DNA of 64,000 bases, taken from positions 91,829 through 155,828 of the forward strand of contig NZ_JQNN01000002.1 in the NCBI RefSeq assembly GCF_000745265.1. Reading direction: 5' to 3'. Shown here piece after piece: positions 18,437 through 27,436 of the stretch; the first letter of the stretch is position 1, and each line of letters begins with the position of its first letter. The notes under the pieces were generated by a model. That model ran no database searches, had not been told where the DNA came from, and saw only the letters and a program-made list of their open reading frames with translations. The translations under genes and the position numbers were made by a program. Origin of the DNA: Massilia sp. 9096 (lineage in GTDB: Bacteria > Pseudomonadota > Gammaproteobacteria > Burkholderiales > Burkholderiaceae_D).

Positions 18437-18947
18437 GTAATAACCTTGTCTGTATCACCACACAATGATGGCGGGCAGATGTTGCTGATCATGTGAACAT
18501 GAAGTCGTGCAAGCGCAAATATTACAAGAAAAAAACCAATATTTCAATTTAGTAACTGTTTTCAAAAAAAATTTGTTGTTTTCTTCGTTGGGCTCTTTGC
18601 TAAATTGGCCATGTTATGTAAATGACGCTCGACCAGCGTAGGACGCATAGGTCTAGTATTTGAATGAAAAATGAACTCGATAGACTACCGCGCTGCTGCC
18701 TGGAAGTTGTATAGAAAAGCGTTGACGTTACGAGAACTGGAAGACCTCCGAAGCCGTTGAACTCATGCGGTTCGCTGTTCATATCACGTGACCCGACAAT
18801 CATGTGGTATGGGCAACTAGCTGTTAGTGCGGACGAAACCAGACGCTCTGTGCAAGGCGATTACAACGCGGTGAGTCAGCGAAAGAAGTCGCTTTAAGTG
18901 GTCATCGCCACCGTCCCGACCACGTCAGGGTGGCATATGCTGATCGA
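18437..18947. other. Intergenic region, no supported gene
   Basis: This 510-bp gap holds the presumed promoter of the GGDEF-EAL gene in an AT-rich stretch (about 18520-18600). Short open frames lack recognisable products. Confidence 0.45.
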
Positions 18948-19771
18948 GGCTCTGGTGCAAATTATGGACAAAGGCACTCGAACCTGCCGGTGCGCCGGCT
19001 GAGTTCACACAGCCAGAACAGCTACCCAGATTTCGGAGGGAGTTTGCCCCTGAGTTCCCATACCTCGTAGGTCGCACTGGCCTACGCGAATGCGATGCAT
19101 GAGCTCGATGCCTCGAATTGCTATGGCAGCGGAAATGAAGCTTTTTAGGCCCAGCATCGGTTCTAGCCTGGATTTGACATTGCGATGGTCCTGCTCAATC
19201 AAATTGTTCAGGTATTTCGACGAGCGGACCTTCGTCAAGTCAGGAAGACATCCCTGCTCTTGAAGTTCACGAACGGCCCTGTGAGAGGCTGCGTAACCGT
19301 CCAGCGTAATAGTCTCGGGTGATCAGCGTTGGGAGCGCACAGCCTTGCGAAAGAACGCGTTGGCGGAGGCGACGTTGCATCGCGGACTCAGCCGGAAGTC
19401 GACCGTCTTGCCTGATGCATCGACAGCCGGGTAGAGATAAGCCCATCGACCGCGGATCCGTACGTAGGTCGCATCCACTCTCCAGGAGGTGCCAGCCGAC
19501 GTCGAGAAGCGGCTCCAGCGTTTGTCGAACTCAGGTGCATACCGCTGAACCCAGCGCAGGATTGTCGTGTGAGCGATCGGTACGCCTCGCTCGGCCATCA
19601 TCTCGAGCAAGTCTGGGTACGAAAGCTTATAGCGCAGATACCAGCGCACGCAGAGGATGATGATCTCTTGTTCGAAGTGTCTACCCTTGAACAGGTCGCT
19701 TTTGCTCGGGTGACTACGCATCTTAGGCAAAGGCCGTCATTCTAGCTGAGCTGCAGGTTTGCACCAGAGCC
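18948..19771 (-). mobile_element. IS6-family insertion sequence, copy 1 (824 bp)
   Basis: Both ends are visible: GGCTCTGGTGCAAA on the left and its complement TTTGCACCAGAGCC on the right. The length matches IS6 elements and equals that of the second copy at 62247. The bases either side do not form an obvious 8-bp target duplication, so the flanks may have been rearranged. Confidence 0.85.
19005..19730 (-). pseudogene. IS6-family DDE transposase with in-frame stop
   Basis: The frame from ATG 19730 is continuous in one phase for 242 codons except for a TGA at 19325-19323. The related copy at 62364 has CAA at this codon. The N-terminal part has the zinc/HTH region (GRHFEQEIIILCVRWYLRYK) and the first Asp (SWRVDATYVRIRG). 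After the stop come LDGYAASH (second Asp) and LIEQDHRNVK (Glu). A single nonsense codon thus splits the catalytic core. The element could still be moved in trans by a related transposase. Confidence 0.85.
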
Positions 19772-19912
19772 ATCCCCAGCTCTCATGGGGGGCTAGTGGG
19801 GGCTCCTGCGCCGCAGCAGCTTGACTGTCGAGGTCATGCATGATGCAAAGATCAGCTTTTTCACTCCAAGCTTTTACGTCATGCACATGTCTGTGGAAGT
19901 CCTTGATTTCCA
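19772..19912 (-). pseudogene. Possible 5' fragment of a gene cut by IS6 copy 1
   Basis: From an ATG at 19912 the minus strand reads MEIKDFHRHVHDVKAWSEKA and continues open into the IS end. The composition looks coding (alternating charged and helical residues). No homologue is recognised, and the continuation across the IS is not evident, so support is weak. Confidence 0.25.
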
Positions 19913-20211
19913 TCTTCGCTCTTGGCGGCTCTTCGGCGGTTTAATCCACGATGCTAGGTGCAAAGACGAAAACATCACGGAAGCTCATGGATAGGAGAGG
20001 TCAACACCTGCAACACCGAGGTCGACGACAAACTATCGAGAATGGCCGTTACACGCCGCTGCAGACTTATTGAACAGGCAAACAACAGATTGACAGCACA
20101 ATATGCCGAAATTGCGCGCCGCTCAGCCATAGAACGTAACAACGTGGTAAATTATTGCAATAGTTCAATATTGATTATTTATTTATAACATTCTTGGCTC
20201 GAGCATCGTCC

Positions 20212-21831
20212 ATGCAACTTAGTTTTCGCGCAAAACTTTATCTACCACTGATCATCAGTTGGCTCTGTCTTTCGGGAATGACAATTTTCCACATCTTCGA
20301 AAGCAGGACGCAGCGCTTCGAAGAGCGGCAACTGGCACTCAAATTCGCTACCGATGTCGGTATGGCGACCGTGAAGGAATATGCTGCACTGGCCAAGTCG
20401 GGCGCGATCCCGCTGGAGCAAGCCAAGCAAGAGGCGTTAAAGCGTCTGAAGGCAATGCGCTATGGCAAAGATGGCTACTACTCGATTATTAATTCGCATC
20501 CAACAATGGTGATGCATCCGTTGAAAGCGTCTCTGATCGGTAAGGACTTGACCGACTTCCAGGATGCGCACGGAACTTATCTTTATCGTGATGCGGCCTT
20601 GATCGCAAAGGATACCGGTGAGGGCTGGATCGAGTATGTCTGGCCCAAGCCTGGCAATCCCGACCAGACCATGGTTTTCGACAAGGGCGCTTATGTGCTC
20701 ACCTATAAACCATGGGACTGGACATTCATCACCGGCCTATATATGGACGATCTGGAGGCCGTCTTCGTGCAAGACCTGTGGCGCGCGGCCATTGCCTTGC
20801 TGGTTGTCGGCGTTGCGCTTACTGCGCTCGTGATCGGGGTTATCCGTAGCCTGCGGCGGTCCATCGGCCAGGCAGTCGATGCAGCTAACGCGGTGGCAAA
20901 CGGCGACTTGACGCATCAAATCCATATCGAGGGCAGCGACGAGATTGCGCGGTTGCTTGCCTCACTCGCAGCCATGCAGGTCAGCTTGACAGGTGTCGTC
21001 AGCGAGGTGCGGGAGGGAACGCACATGATCGCTGCTGCTTCGTCGCAGATTGCGGGAGGTAATGAAGATCTGTCATCCCGTACCGAGCAGCAGGCGGGAT
21101 CGATCGAAATGACGGCACTGTCTCTGGAGGAGCTGGCGCGCAACGTGCGCCAGAACGGTGAGCATGCAGCGGTTGCTACGGCACTGGCGAAGTCCGCATC
21201 CGACGTCGCGACACATGGCAGCGTCGTTGTCGGGAATGTCGTGGAGACCATGGCTGCAATCAACGCTTCAGCACGCAAGATCGTCGACATCATCGGCGTC
21301 ATCGACGGCATTGCGTTCCAGACCAGCATCCTCGCACTGAACGCAGCCGTTGAAGCCGCGCGCGCCGGAGAACAGGGTAGGGGGTTTGCCGTCGTTGCTT
21401 CGGAAGTGCGTCACCTAGCGCAACGCTCGGCTGCCGCAGCGAAAGATGTAAAGCTGTTGATTGACGACTCGGTTGCCAAGGTCGATGTGGGGAGCGAACT
21501 CGTTAATCAAGCGGGTAGTACGATGAACGAGATTGTTGGCAGTGTAAAACGCGTGACGGAGACGATTGCCGAAATTGCCGAAACGGGCGTGAGCCAGCAG
21601 CTTGGCATCGGCAAGATCAATGACGCTGTATCTCACATGGACACGGCGCTGCAGCAAAATGCGGCGCTCGTGGAGGAGGCTGCCGCAACCTCGGCGTCGC
21701 TGCATGAGCAGGCCTCGAATCTTGCGCAGTTGGTGAGCGTATTCAAGTTGAACAAAACCGATGAGCGCCTGGCAGCCCTGCAGCAGAGAGGGACTATGCG
21801 ACTGACTGGCTCCCGGCTTGCTGTCGAGTGA
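20212..21831 (+). CDS. Methyl-accepting chemotaxis protein with single Cache sensor domain
   Basis: 539 residues from ATG 20212; a TTG at 20194 is an alternative. Transmembrane helix 1 (about residues 8-28) is followed by a periplasmic single-Cache-type domain (about 30-185: YGKDGYYSIINSHPTMVMHP and GWIEYVWPKPG). Helix 2 (about 192-215) leads into HAMP and the MCP signalling domain. The signalling tip reads DGIAFQTSILALNAAVEAAR, then GEQGRGFAVVASEVR. It relays ligand binding to CheA/CheW, and such Cache domains often bind small organic acids. No che genes are nearby. Confidence 0.9.
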   Translation: MQLSFRAKLYLPLIISWLCLSGMTIFHIFESRTQRFEERQLALKFATDVGMATVKEYAALAKSGAIPLEQAKQEALKRLKAMRYGKDGYYSIINSHPTMVMHPLKASLIGKDLTDFQDAHGTYLYRDAALIAKDTGEGWIEYVWPKPGNPDQTMVFDKGAYVLTYKPWDWTFITGLYMDDLEAVFVQDLWRAAIALLVVGVALTALVIGVIRSLRRSIGQAVDAANAVANGDLTHQIHIEGSDEIARLLASLAAMQVSLTGVVSEVREGTHMIAAASSQIAGGNEDLSSRTEQQAGSIEMTALSLEELARNVRQNGEHAAVATALAKSASDVATHGSVVVGNVVETMAAINASARKIVDIIGVIDGIAFQTSILALNAAVEAARAGEQGRGFAVVASEVRHLAQRSAAAAKDVKLLIDDSVAKVDVGSELVNQAGSTMNEIVGSVKRVTETIAEIAETGVSQQLGIGKINDAVSHMDTALQQNAALVEEAAATSASLHEQASNLAQLVSVFKLNKTDERLAALQQRGTMRLTGSRLAVE

Positions 21832-21920
21832 CCGATGTTGGACGGTTGCGATCAATCGACCCAGGATAGCAGGTTGCCCAAGCGGAAATGCGCTGACTAT
21901 CACGAATGTCCGCAACCGAC

Positions 21921-22060
21921 CCAGGCTGTGTAAAAACGCAAAAACTTAAAAGTTCTAGGGGTAGAGTGACCCCTCCCGAGCTCGAGAAAATCGCGTAGCG
22001 GCCGTTCTGAGAGGCCGATTTTTTTGTTCGACGATTTTTTCGTGTTTTTACACAGCCTGG
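21921..22060. mobile_element. 140-bp MITE-like element inserted in a repeat copy
   Basis: Perfect inverted ends CCAGGCTGTGTAAAAACG and CGTGTTTTTACACAGCCTGG (18-20 bp), extended by GAC/GTC in the flanks. It has no coding capacity and contains two internal hairpins. The GGCTGTGTAAAAAC type of end resembles terminal repeats of known transposon families, so this is probably a non-autonomous derivative mobilised in trans. Confidence 0.7.
21999..22025 (+). terminator. Intrinsic terminator inside the MITE-like element
   Basis: CGGCC-(9 nt)-GGCCG is followed by ATTTTTTTG, a stem plus T-run. It lies 170 bp after the chemoreceptor stop and could end that transcript. A second hairpin (AGGGGT/ACCCCT, 21956-21973) precedes it. 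Confidence 0.6.
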
Positions 22061-22404
22061 GTCGTTAGCGGAAGTACACGTCACGGGCCTAACCGCCCAT
22101 CTTTTCGCCAACGATGCACCGAAAGGTCACGCTCGCTTCCTTCGCCGATCTTCCAGCAGCGGACACACCATGGAAGCCAGCGAGTCGGTGTACCGACCAC
22201 AGCCATTTGCACGAAGTAGCGCCCTGGCATTCTCAGCATCGACTAGCTGGCACGACAGGGTGCTCAGCGCCAATGATGTATCAGTCGCACCACATTGTCG
22301 TTGCATGGCTAACTAACGCTGGGACTATTTGCTCCGGTTTTCAGCCTTCCACTATGCGACTCCTGTATTCTCGGTGACTTCCATGTCAGACGAGCGCGCC
22401 CATC

Positions 22405-22689
22405 ATGCAAATCCCGATTAACCTTCCAGGCAGCGTCACCGCGCTTATGACCTATGTTGACGATGCCGGATGGACTGAGCATGCTGAGCTTATCGTTCAA
22501 ATTATGATGTCGAGTGTCCATCCTGATCTCGAGTCGTCGGTTGCGATCGCTGCTTTTCTACCTCCTAACGTGCGTGCGAACGTCGCCAGTTTTCTAAGCG
22601 CGATCCTGTTGGAAGGTATCAGTAACGAGCAACGGTACACGATATTTTCTTGGACGCAGTGCTGGGCCTTAGCGAGCCTAGAACAGTAG
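22405..22689 (+). CDS. Hypothetical protein, 94 aa
   Basis: MQIPINLPGSVTALMTYVDD begins a small soluble protein, mostly helical by appearance. It has a Trp/Ala-rich middle (DDAGWTEHAELIVQIMMSS) and a helix LPPNVRANVASFLSAILLEG. No family is recognised. The composition is plausible for coding and the ATG is the first in frame. Confidence 0.45.
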   Translation: MQIPINLPGSVTALMTYVDDAGWTEHAELIVQIMMSSVHPDLESSVAIAAFLPPNVRANVASFLSAILLEGISNEQRYTIFSWTQCWALASLEQ

Positions 22690-22927
22690 ACGCTAAGGCC
22701 TTGTTGTAGAGCAAGTGGTCAATTCTTCACTAGAACATTTTACGTTGCGATCACTCGTCTGCTGCGACGGATTGGTCCCCCCAAGTTTGCTTCATAAACT
22801 GCACGCAAGGTGAATCGATAAGCGTCCTCTTGCGCGACTATCGAGTCCCTCTGACGAGCGCCATGCAGACTGTAGAGCCCGCCGACGTCGCCAAAGAAAA
22901 TTAGATATATAGCCCCTTAATACAGGA

Positions 22928-23242
22928 ATGATGATGATCGAAATTCAAGTGATTGATGACATCAGTGCGCCGATTTTGTTCTGCGATGTATGCGGCGGAC
23001 GCATCGCCGAGGCCGGTAAAGCAGCGATTGTTTTTAACAACTTCCGCATGAATGGTGAGCGCACAGAAATTCTGTATGTCCACAAAGGCAGCATTGATGG
23101 AAAGACTTGCCATCGCGATGCAGAGCAAATTATTAAGAGCGCCGGGGGCACGCCAGGTTGGCAGGGATTACAGGATGTTTTCGTTGACTTGGCCCATAAC
23201 ATAGCCTTTCCTCCTGCCCTCATGGCTGACTACGATGAGTAA
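22928..23242 (+). CDS. Hypothetical protein with CxxC motif, 104 aa
   Basis: The protein reads MMMIEIQVIDDISAPILFCD, then CDVCGGRIAEAGKAA, so one zinc-knuckle-like CxxC is present. A third cysteine lies at KTCHRDAEQ, which with its His could complete a metal site. The C-terminal half is WQGLQDVFVDLAHNI. No family is recognised. It is followed by IS6 remnant ends. Confidence 0.6.
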   Translation: MMMIEIQVIDDISAPILFCDVCGGRIAEAGKAAIVFNNFRMNGERTEILYVHKGSIDGKTCHRDAEQIIKSAGGTPGWQGLQDVFVDLAHNIAFPPALMADYDE

Positions 23243-23315
23243 TACAGGAAACCGTTTTGTCGCATTGACGAAGTGGCTAGTCATGTTGGGCAGACTATGA
23301 CACCTGAAGAATTAA

Positions 23316-23905
23316 GGTTCTGTCGCATTGCTAAGCGTTAAGCGAAGCGTTTCGGACCGAGCGTGGTCCAGCTTATACTGGACGGACTGTTCCCGCCAGC
23401 GCATAGAATTGATCGGCAATCGACGAGGCGACGACATCGATCGCAAACTGACCCTTACGGATCATATGCATGAGATCAATGCCTGCGAGCACATTGCTGG
23501 CGGCGCTAAACGACTTGAAGCCCAGCATCGGCTTGGTCACACGCTTAATCGCATGATGGTCTTGTTTGATAATGTTGTTGAGGTACTTGCCCTGGCGAAC
23601 TACGATCAGGACCGCCGTACTGCTGTTGATCTCATCGATCGCGGTCTTGTCGGCGCCGTTTTTATCCATTGCGATCTTTGTCGGAGCGCCGTGCTCACGC
23701 ATGGCTTTGTCGAAGAACCGCCGGGTAGCAATGTCACGATGCGCCGTCAAGAGGAAATCGACGGTCTTGCATTCCTTGTCGACAGCACGGTAGAGATACT
23801 TCCAGACACCCTTGACCTTCATGTACGTCTCGTCCATTCGCCAGCTGGCTCCAACCTTGCGTTTGTGCTTGCGCGACAGCTTTTCGATCAGCAAAGGCCC
23901 GGCAG
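23316..23905 (-). mobile_element. IS6-family remnant, type 2
   Basis: The left end GGTTCTGTCGCATTG is a typical IS6 terminal repeat. The element lacks its 5' third; homology ends near 23905, where a different gene starts. A second terminal-repeat-like string (GTTTTGTCGCATTG) occurs at about 23254. Confidence 0.75.
23373..23905 (-). pseudogene. IS6-family transposase, N-terminally truncated
   Basis: The catalytic domain is largely intact: SWRMDETYMKVKGVWKYLYR (first Asp), IAMDKNGADKTAIDEIN (second Asp) and IIKQDHHAIKRVTKPMLGFK (Glu). The zinc/HTH N-terminus is missing, so the protein should not bind its ends. The frame runs open to 23984, but those codons belong to unrelated DNA. Confidence 0.8.
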
Positions 23906-23914
23906 CTTGGCTTT

Positions 23915-24250
23915 TTGGTAGAAGGGTTAGATACGGAGACGATCGAAGACTGCCTTTTGCACGTTCAGCGGCTCGCACCCACAACTGATTCCTCGGCCGA
24001 ACTAGAGTCTTTTATCTACTATTGGCGTTTAGACGCCTTCCTGCCGTATCCGGGTGCTCCCAAACCACCGCCGCCGGGCGTTGCAATCAGCAATTTTTAC
24101 CGCCAGTTCTACGAAAGCCTTGGCCGGGAAAGAGCATCAAATCCGTGCCGCGTCCAGAACTGCAGGCGTGGCGCGATACAGTACAGTGTCTTGTGTCGAG
24201 TTAATCACTTCGAAAGCATTCAGAAAAAGCCATGTCAGTTTAACGACTAG
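23915..24250 (+). CDS. Hypothetical protein with conserved Cys/His tail, possibly 5'-truncated
   Basis: 111 residues. DTETIEDCLLHVQRL and FYRQFYESLGRERAS precede a Cys/His-rich end: PCRVQNCRRGAIQYSVLCRV, then NHFESIQKKPC. These cysteines could bind zinc. The start lies only 10 bp from the broken edge of the IS6 remnant, so upstream codons may have been lost. No function is recognised. Confidence 0.55.
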   Translation: MVEGLDTETIEDCLLHVQRLAPTTDSSAELESFIYYWRLDAFLPYPGAPKPPPPGVAISNFYRQFYESLGRERASNPCRVQNCRRGAIQYSVLCRVNHFESIQKKPCQFND

Positions 24251-24255
24251 CGAAA

Positions 24256-24358
24256 GGCCGCTGCGAGTCGGGTGCCGCCTATAGGGCCGGTGCGTTATCT
24301 TTTCGTCTCGGCAACATGCTATGCTGGCTCGACCGTCCGCAATCGGCCAGAAGCAGAC
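24256..24358 (+). repeat. 103-bp intergenic palindromic repeat, copy 10
   Basis: Full length in the opposite orientation to copies 1-9; core GGCAACATGCTATGCTGGCT, right end CCAGAAGCAGAC. It starts 5 bp after a plus-strand stop codon. Confidence 0.85.
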
Positions 24359-24476
24359 ATGCGACATGTCTTGTCAAATCTGGCAAACGCATCAACCGTG
24401 TACAGTTAAAATTAACTACTGATTTATTTCCACTGTCGAGCTCGTGTAGTCATCTATTCTCGAGTGTCAGGAATAT

Positions 24477-24499
24477 GCCCGCGCCGAGCGGGCTTTTTT
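24477..24499 (+). terminator. Intrinsic terminator
   Basis: GCCCGC-GCCGA-GCGGGC followed by six T is a textbook hairpin plus U-tract. It lies about 225 bp below the 111-aa gene and 140 bp above the tandem pair. Confidence 0.75.
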
Positions 24500-24641
24500 A
24501 CGGTTACCGCACTGGGCTGCGCAGCTATACGCCTGCTACAGCGTCGCGAACGGCTAATTCGCTCAGAGCGTGTACACTAGGTTTTCCACCAGCTAGTTAG
24601 ACAGGTTGGCAGTAACCCAACCTTTCACCTGCGGGCGGCCT

Positions 24642-24905
24642 ATGTTCCCTTTCTACAATTCAATCACATACCATCTTACGCCCCGCGGTTGGCGTGGTGG
24701 CAACGTACAGCGAGAAGGTCTTCCATTCCTATGCAGGCCTGCTCCATTGGACAAAGTACTCAGCTTTGTTTACACAACTGCCATAGATAGCGAAGGGTAC
24801 CGTGCTCAAAGCCGCGAAGAAATCTGGCGCAGTCGCGACGCACATCGGATCTACGTCCTACTGGTCAAGTATGGCCCTGCACCAGACCAGATGTCTTCTG
24901 GCTAA
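24642..24905 (+). CDS. Small hypothetical protein, first of a tandem duplicate
   Basis: 87 residues from ATG 24642 (MFPFYNSITYHLTPRGWRGG). It shares with its downstream neighbour the string YHLTP-GW near the N-terminus, RPAPLDKVLS in the middle and the pattern SREEIWRS near the end. No family is recognised. The conserved pattern shows that both copies are real genes. Confidence 0.65.
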   Translation: MFPFYNSITYHLTPRGWRGGNVQREGLPFLCRPAPLDKVLSFVYTTAIDSEGYRAQSREEIWRSRDAHRIYVLLVKYGPAPDQMSSG

Positions 24906-24911
24906 CCGCGG

Positions 24912-25166
24912 ATGTTTCCTTACTGCGAGCTGGTGTGCTATCACCTTACGCCCCAAGGTTGGTTTGTCGGCGACAAATACGTTCGTTTTGGAATTTGGCT
25001 TCGAAAGCCAGCACCTGCGGATCAAGTGCTCAGCGTCGTTAGCAGAACAATAACTGCCCGGAATGGTTTGACTCTACATACGTCACAAGAAATCTGGCGA
25101 AGCGGTGATCATGTTCTAGTTATAGGCCTCATGGCACGCTTCGGTGCCATACCCACAGTTTTTTGA
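24912..25166 (+). CDS. Small hypothetical protein, second of a tandem duplicate
   Basis: 84 residues, 6 nt after the previous stop, so probably one transcript. It starts MFPYCELVCYHLTPQGWFVG. KPAPADQVLSVV and TSQEIWRSGDHVLVIGLMAR align with the upstream copy over the full length at roughly 40 percent by eye. The pair has diverged well after duplication. Confidence 0.65.
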   Translation: MFPYCELVCYHLTPQGWFVGDKYVRFGIWLRKPAPADQVLSVVSRTITARNGLTLHTSQEIWRSGDHVLVIGLMARFGAIPTVF

Positions 25167-25234
25167 TTTGCATTTTCGACTACTCATCACCTTTGAGCCT
25201 GTACTCATCAAGACACGGTACTGGCGATAGAGGA

Positions 25235-25465
25235 TTACTTCTCAACGATGTTGGCCGTTCCACCCTGTCCAGCGGCGGCAAGCGCCCCTAAGATCATCAT
25301 CCGGGACTCGTGTGTTTCTGCTAATCCGGACTGGGTGAGGTCGAGCAGTGCTCGAGTAATCGATAGCACTTGTGTAGGGTCAAGCGCATCCGTAAAGATG
25401 TCCGTTATTTTCTTTCCGGTAATTTGCATGATCACAAGATTGCTCTTCGGCGGCCCCCCGTTCAT
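25235..25465 (-). CDS. Hypothetical protein, 76 aa
   Basis: A small protein with a helical core (VLSITRALLDLTQSGLAETH, then MMILGALAAAGQGG). The composition suggests a true gene with a start at 25465. No family or partner is recognised. Confidence 0.4.
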   Translation of the reverse strand: MNGGPPKSNLVIMQITGKKITDIFTDALDPTQVLSITRALLDLTQSGLAETHESRMMILGALAAAGQGGTANIVEK

Positions 25466-25631
25466 AACATCCCTCTTATGTAAATATAATGGTCAGTGAG
25501 GGAACGTTTAGCTCAAGCTCCTTATATTCGATAGTACTCTAGGTCGCTAGCAACTGTATTTATAAAGACTCAAGTTGCTTCGGTTTGATGCATGTCAAGC
25601 TCCTGTCATGAACTAAGCGCATCGTTAGCTG

Positions 25632-25832
25632 ATGAACCGCAGATCAGACCGCTACAATGCCTTGCTCATCAATGCCGCTATCCATGCTGCTGCTTCGCAT
25701 GGGGTTGTAGGCGCAGCAAAGGAGCTCCTTAACCTTGGCATCCCTTGGCACGTCGTTATGCGGGTGCTGAGCCGGCCTGGAGAGAGGCGTACCTACTCAC
25801 GTACCGGCCTAGCCGAGCTCAGCAGCAATTAG
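25632..25832 (+). CDS. Hypothetical protein, 66 aa
   Basis: MNRRSDRYNALLINAAIHAA is followed by GVVGAAKELLNLGIPWHVVM and an Arg-rich tail. It is helical and possibly DNA- or RNA-binding, given the basic ends. The family is unknown; the reading is plausible but unproven. Confidence 0.4.
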   Translation: MNRRSDRYNALLINAAIHAAASHGVVGAAKELLNLGIPWHVVMRVLSRPGERRTYSRTGLAELSSN

Positions 25833-25965
25833 CATCACTGCGCCGAGCTGTGTGATTGGCAGCGACGAGCCTGCTGAGGTGTTTGTACTACTTTGATTGC
25901 GTTTATCGGTTGAAAAAAAGCTAAGAGCAGCCGTTCGGTAAGCAACGGGCAAAGAGTTGAAAACA

Positions 25966-26330
25966 TTAGTTGCTAGTTTTGAACCATGCGTTTATTTTTA
26001 GGCCGTCATCGAAGGTTTCGCTGACCGACTGATACTGTCCGGTGTCGGAAGTACGGGCGATTAGCTTATTGTCTACGTAGAAACGGATCGGACGCTGTGG
26101 CTAGTAAATGCCTGGGCACCACGCTGCAAACTGCTTCATCAATGCCACTCTGGCTGACACCGGCATATTTCGTGTTTGCGCACGCCAGTGAAGTCGATGA
26201 CCGGTTTGACGTCGCTCCAAGTGCCGAAACCTTTCATGCTTGTCCGCTCAGATTTAACGGCTTCAGGATCGCAGGTCGCACATACGTTGGCTGACAACAG
26301 GCAACACCGTAGAAGAATTACGTTGCGCAC
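25966..26330 (-). pseudogene. Broken gene for a small secreted protein
   Basis: The first 63 codons (from ATG 26330: MRNVILLRCCLLSANVCATC) give a signal-like start and VKPVIDFTGVRKHEI. After a frame change, the continuation reads ALMKQFAAW, hits a TAG, then PIRFYVDNKLIARTSD and SETFDDGLKINAWFKTSN with a stop at 25966. The two halves look like one protein split by a frameshift and a nonsense codon. The family is unknown. Confidence 0.5.
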
Positions 26331-26519
26331 GTTCGTTCCATCCGGTCAAGATGCGTAAGCTTCACAGGCGTCTGTGCGCAAAAACGCGTCCTTTGTCACC
26401 GCCGTGGTACTTAGCACAAATGCTATAGTGCTTCGATCTCGCTAAACACACGTCGACCATCGTTACTAGTACGAGCCATCCCAAAGTTAGCTCAATGATC
26501 GGGTAACTGTCACTAGCTA

Positions 26520-26580
26520 CGTCTGCTTTGGGTCGGAAGCGGACGGCTGTGTTAGTCTGCAACCGGCCAACAGCGGACGT
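26520..26580 (+). repeat. Copy 11 of the intergenic repeat, centre deleted
   Basis: Both outer arms (GTCTGCTTTGGGTCGGAAGC and CAACCGGCCAACAGCGGAC) are kept, but the core is missing, leaving a 61-bp near-palindrome. Confidence 0.65.
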
Positions 26581-26750
26581 TCCTTTACATGCTTTACAGA
26601 TTGGTGAGCAGCTTGAGGTAGCTTCAGGCGGTACCACCGCGCCTGTGTGTTGCGACTTCACAGCTAGCAAGTCGAGCATCGGATTACCACGCCATAATAA
26701 TCAGCGACGATTTCAATTAGAAAGCAAACATGAATACGTATAGTAGAGAA

Positions 26751-27140
26751 ATGAAAAAGTTCTTTGCGAGGTTTTTAACCTTAGCGGCGCTGCCATTAAT
26801 CTCTCATGCTCAATATATGAGAGCTGAGGGTAATTTCGTATCGAAATCGGCCGAGTTAAAAACAATTGTCCTTGACTCTCAGAAAGGCGTAGTCGCTGCG
26901 TCTGCGGTAGTCACAGCAGGAGCCTGCTCAGGAACTATTGCCGGTATAGGAAAAATGAATGGAACGACGCTTTTGATTGAGCCTTATGAAAAGGTCGAGG
27001 GTGGAGAACGATGCGTATTGCGAGTTAATTTCGATTCCGAATGGAAAAAAGCCAAGATGATAGAGGGTGAGAACTGTGCTCCATATCATGGGGATGCTTG
27101 CTCTTGGGAAGGCGAGGAGGTAAAGCGAAAAGGGCATTAG
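26751..27140 (+). CDS. Small secreted protein of unknown function
   Basis: 129 residues from ATG 26751; an ATG at 26730 is also in frame. Signal peptide MKKFFARFLTLAALPLISHA. The mature part is beta-rich (GTIAGIGKMNGTTLLIEPYE), with four cysteines (GACSG, ERCVLR, ENCAPY, DACSWEG) that could form two disulfides. The family is not recognised. A periplasmic location is likely. Confidence 0.65.
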   Translation: MKKFFARFLTLAALPLISHAQYMRAEGNFVSKSAELKTIVLDSQKGVVAASAVVTAGACSGTIAGIGKMNGTTLLIEPYEKVEGGERCVLRVNFDSEWKKAKMIEGENCAPYHGDACSWEGEEVKRKGH

Positions 27141-27203
27141 CTTACGTATTGATAAGGATAATTGAGGTCGGCAGTTACATATGCGAACATTTACGAACGT
27201 CCG

Positions 27204-27301
27204 GTATGGGTCGATTTCAGCCGGCCGTGAAACTTCGTGAAGTTTTCTTCGCGTCAACCTGCTATGCCGACCTGAACGGCTTCAATCGGCCAATAGCAGT
27301 G
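27204..27301 (+). repeat. Copy 12 of the intergenic repeat (diverged)
   Basis: Core TCAACCTGCTATGCCGACCT and right end CGGCCAATAGCAG; 60 bp after a plus-strand stop. Confidence 0.65.
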
Positions 27302-27436
27302 GTAAATACTCGCTATTTTTGGCGACGTTACTCTACCAGATGAGTGTAGCGGCTTACGGTATGTAGTGTTATGTGATCGTGGTCTAATACAATTATTATC
27401 ATTTAAAGAAGCCTACCTTCAGCTACCTATCACACG

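Larger units (their letters stand above)
21836..22072 (-). repeat. Copy 9 of the intergenic repeat, split by a small element
   Basis: The first ~85 bp (GACCCAGGATAGCAGGTTGC core, ending CCGCAACCGACCC) are interrupted at the inner edge of the outer arm. The rest of the arm (about GGTCGTTAGCGGAAG) resumes after the inserted palindromic element. Confidence 0.55.

Noticed and set aside
22114..22377. 87-codon plus-strand frame
   Set aside because: No motif, odd composition (His/Ser-rich), and it is next to a MITE-like element; not supported as a gene.
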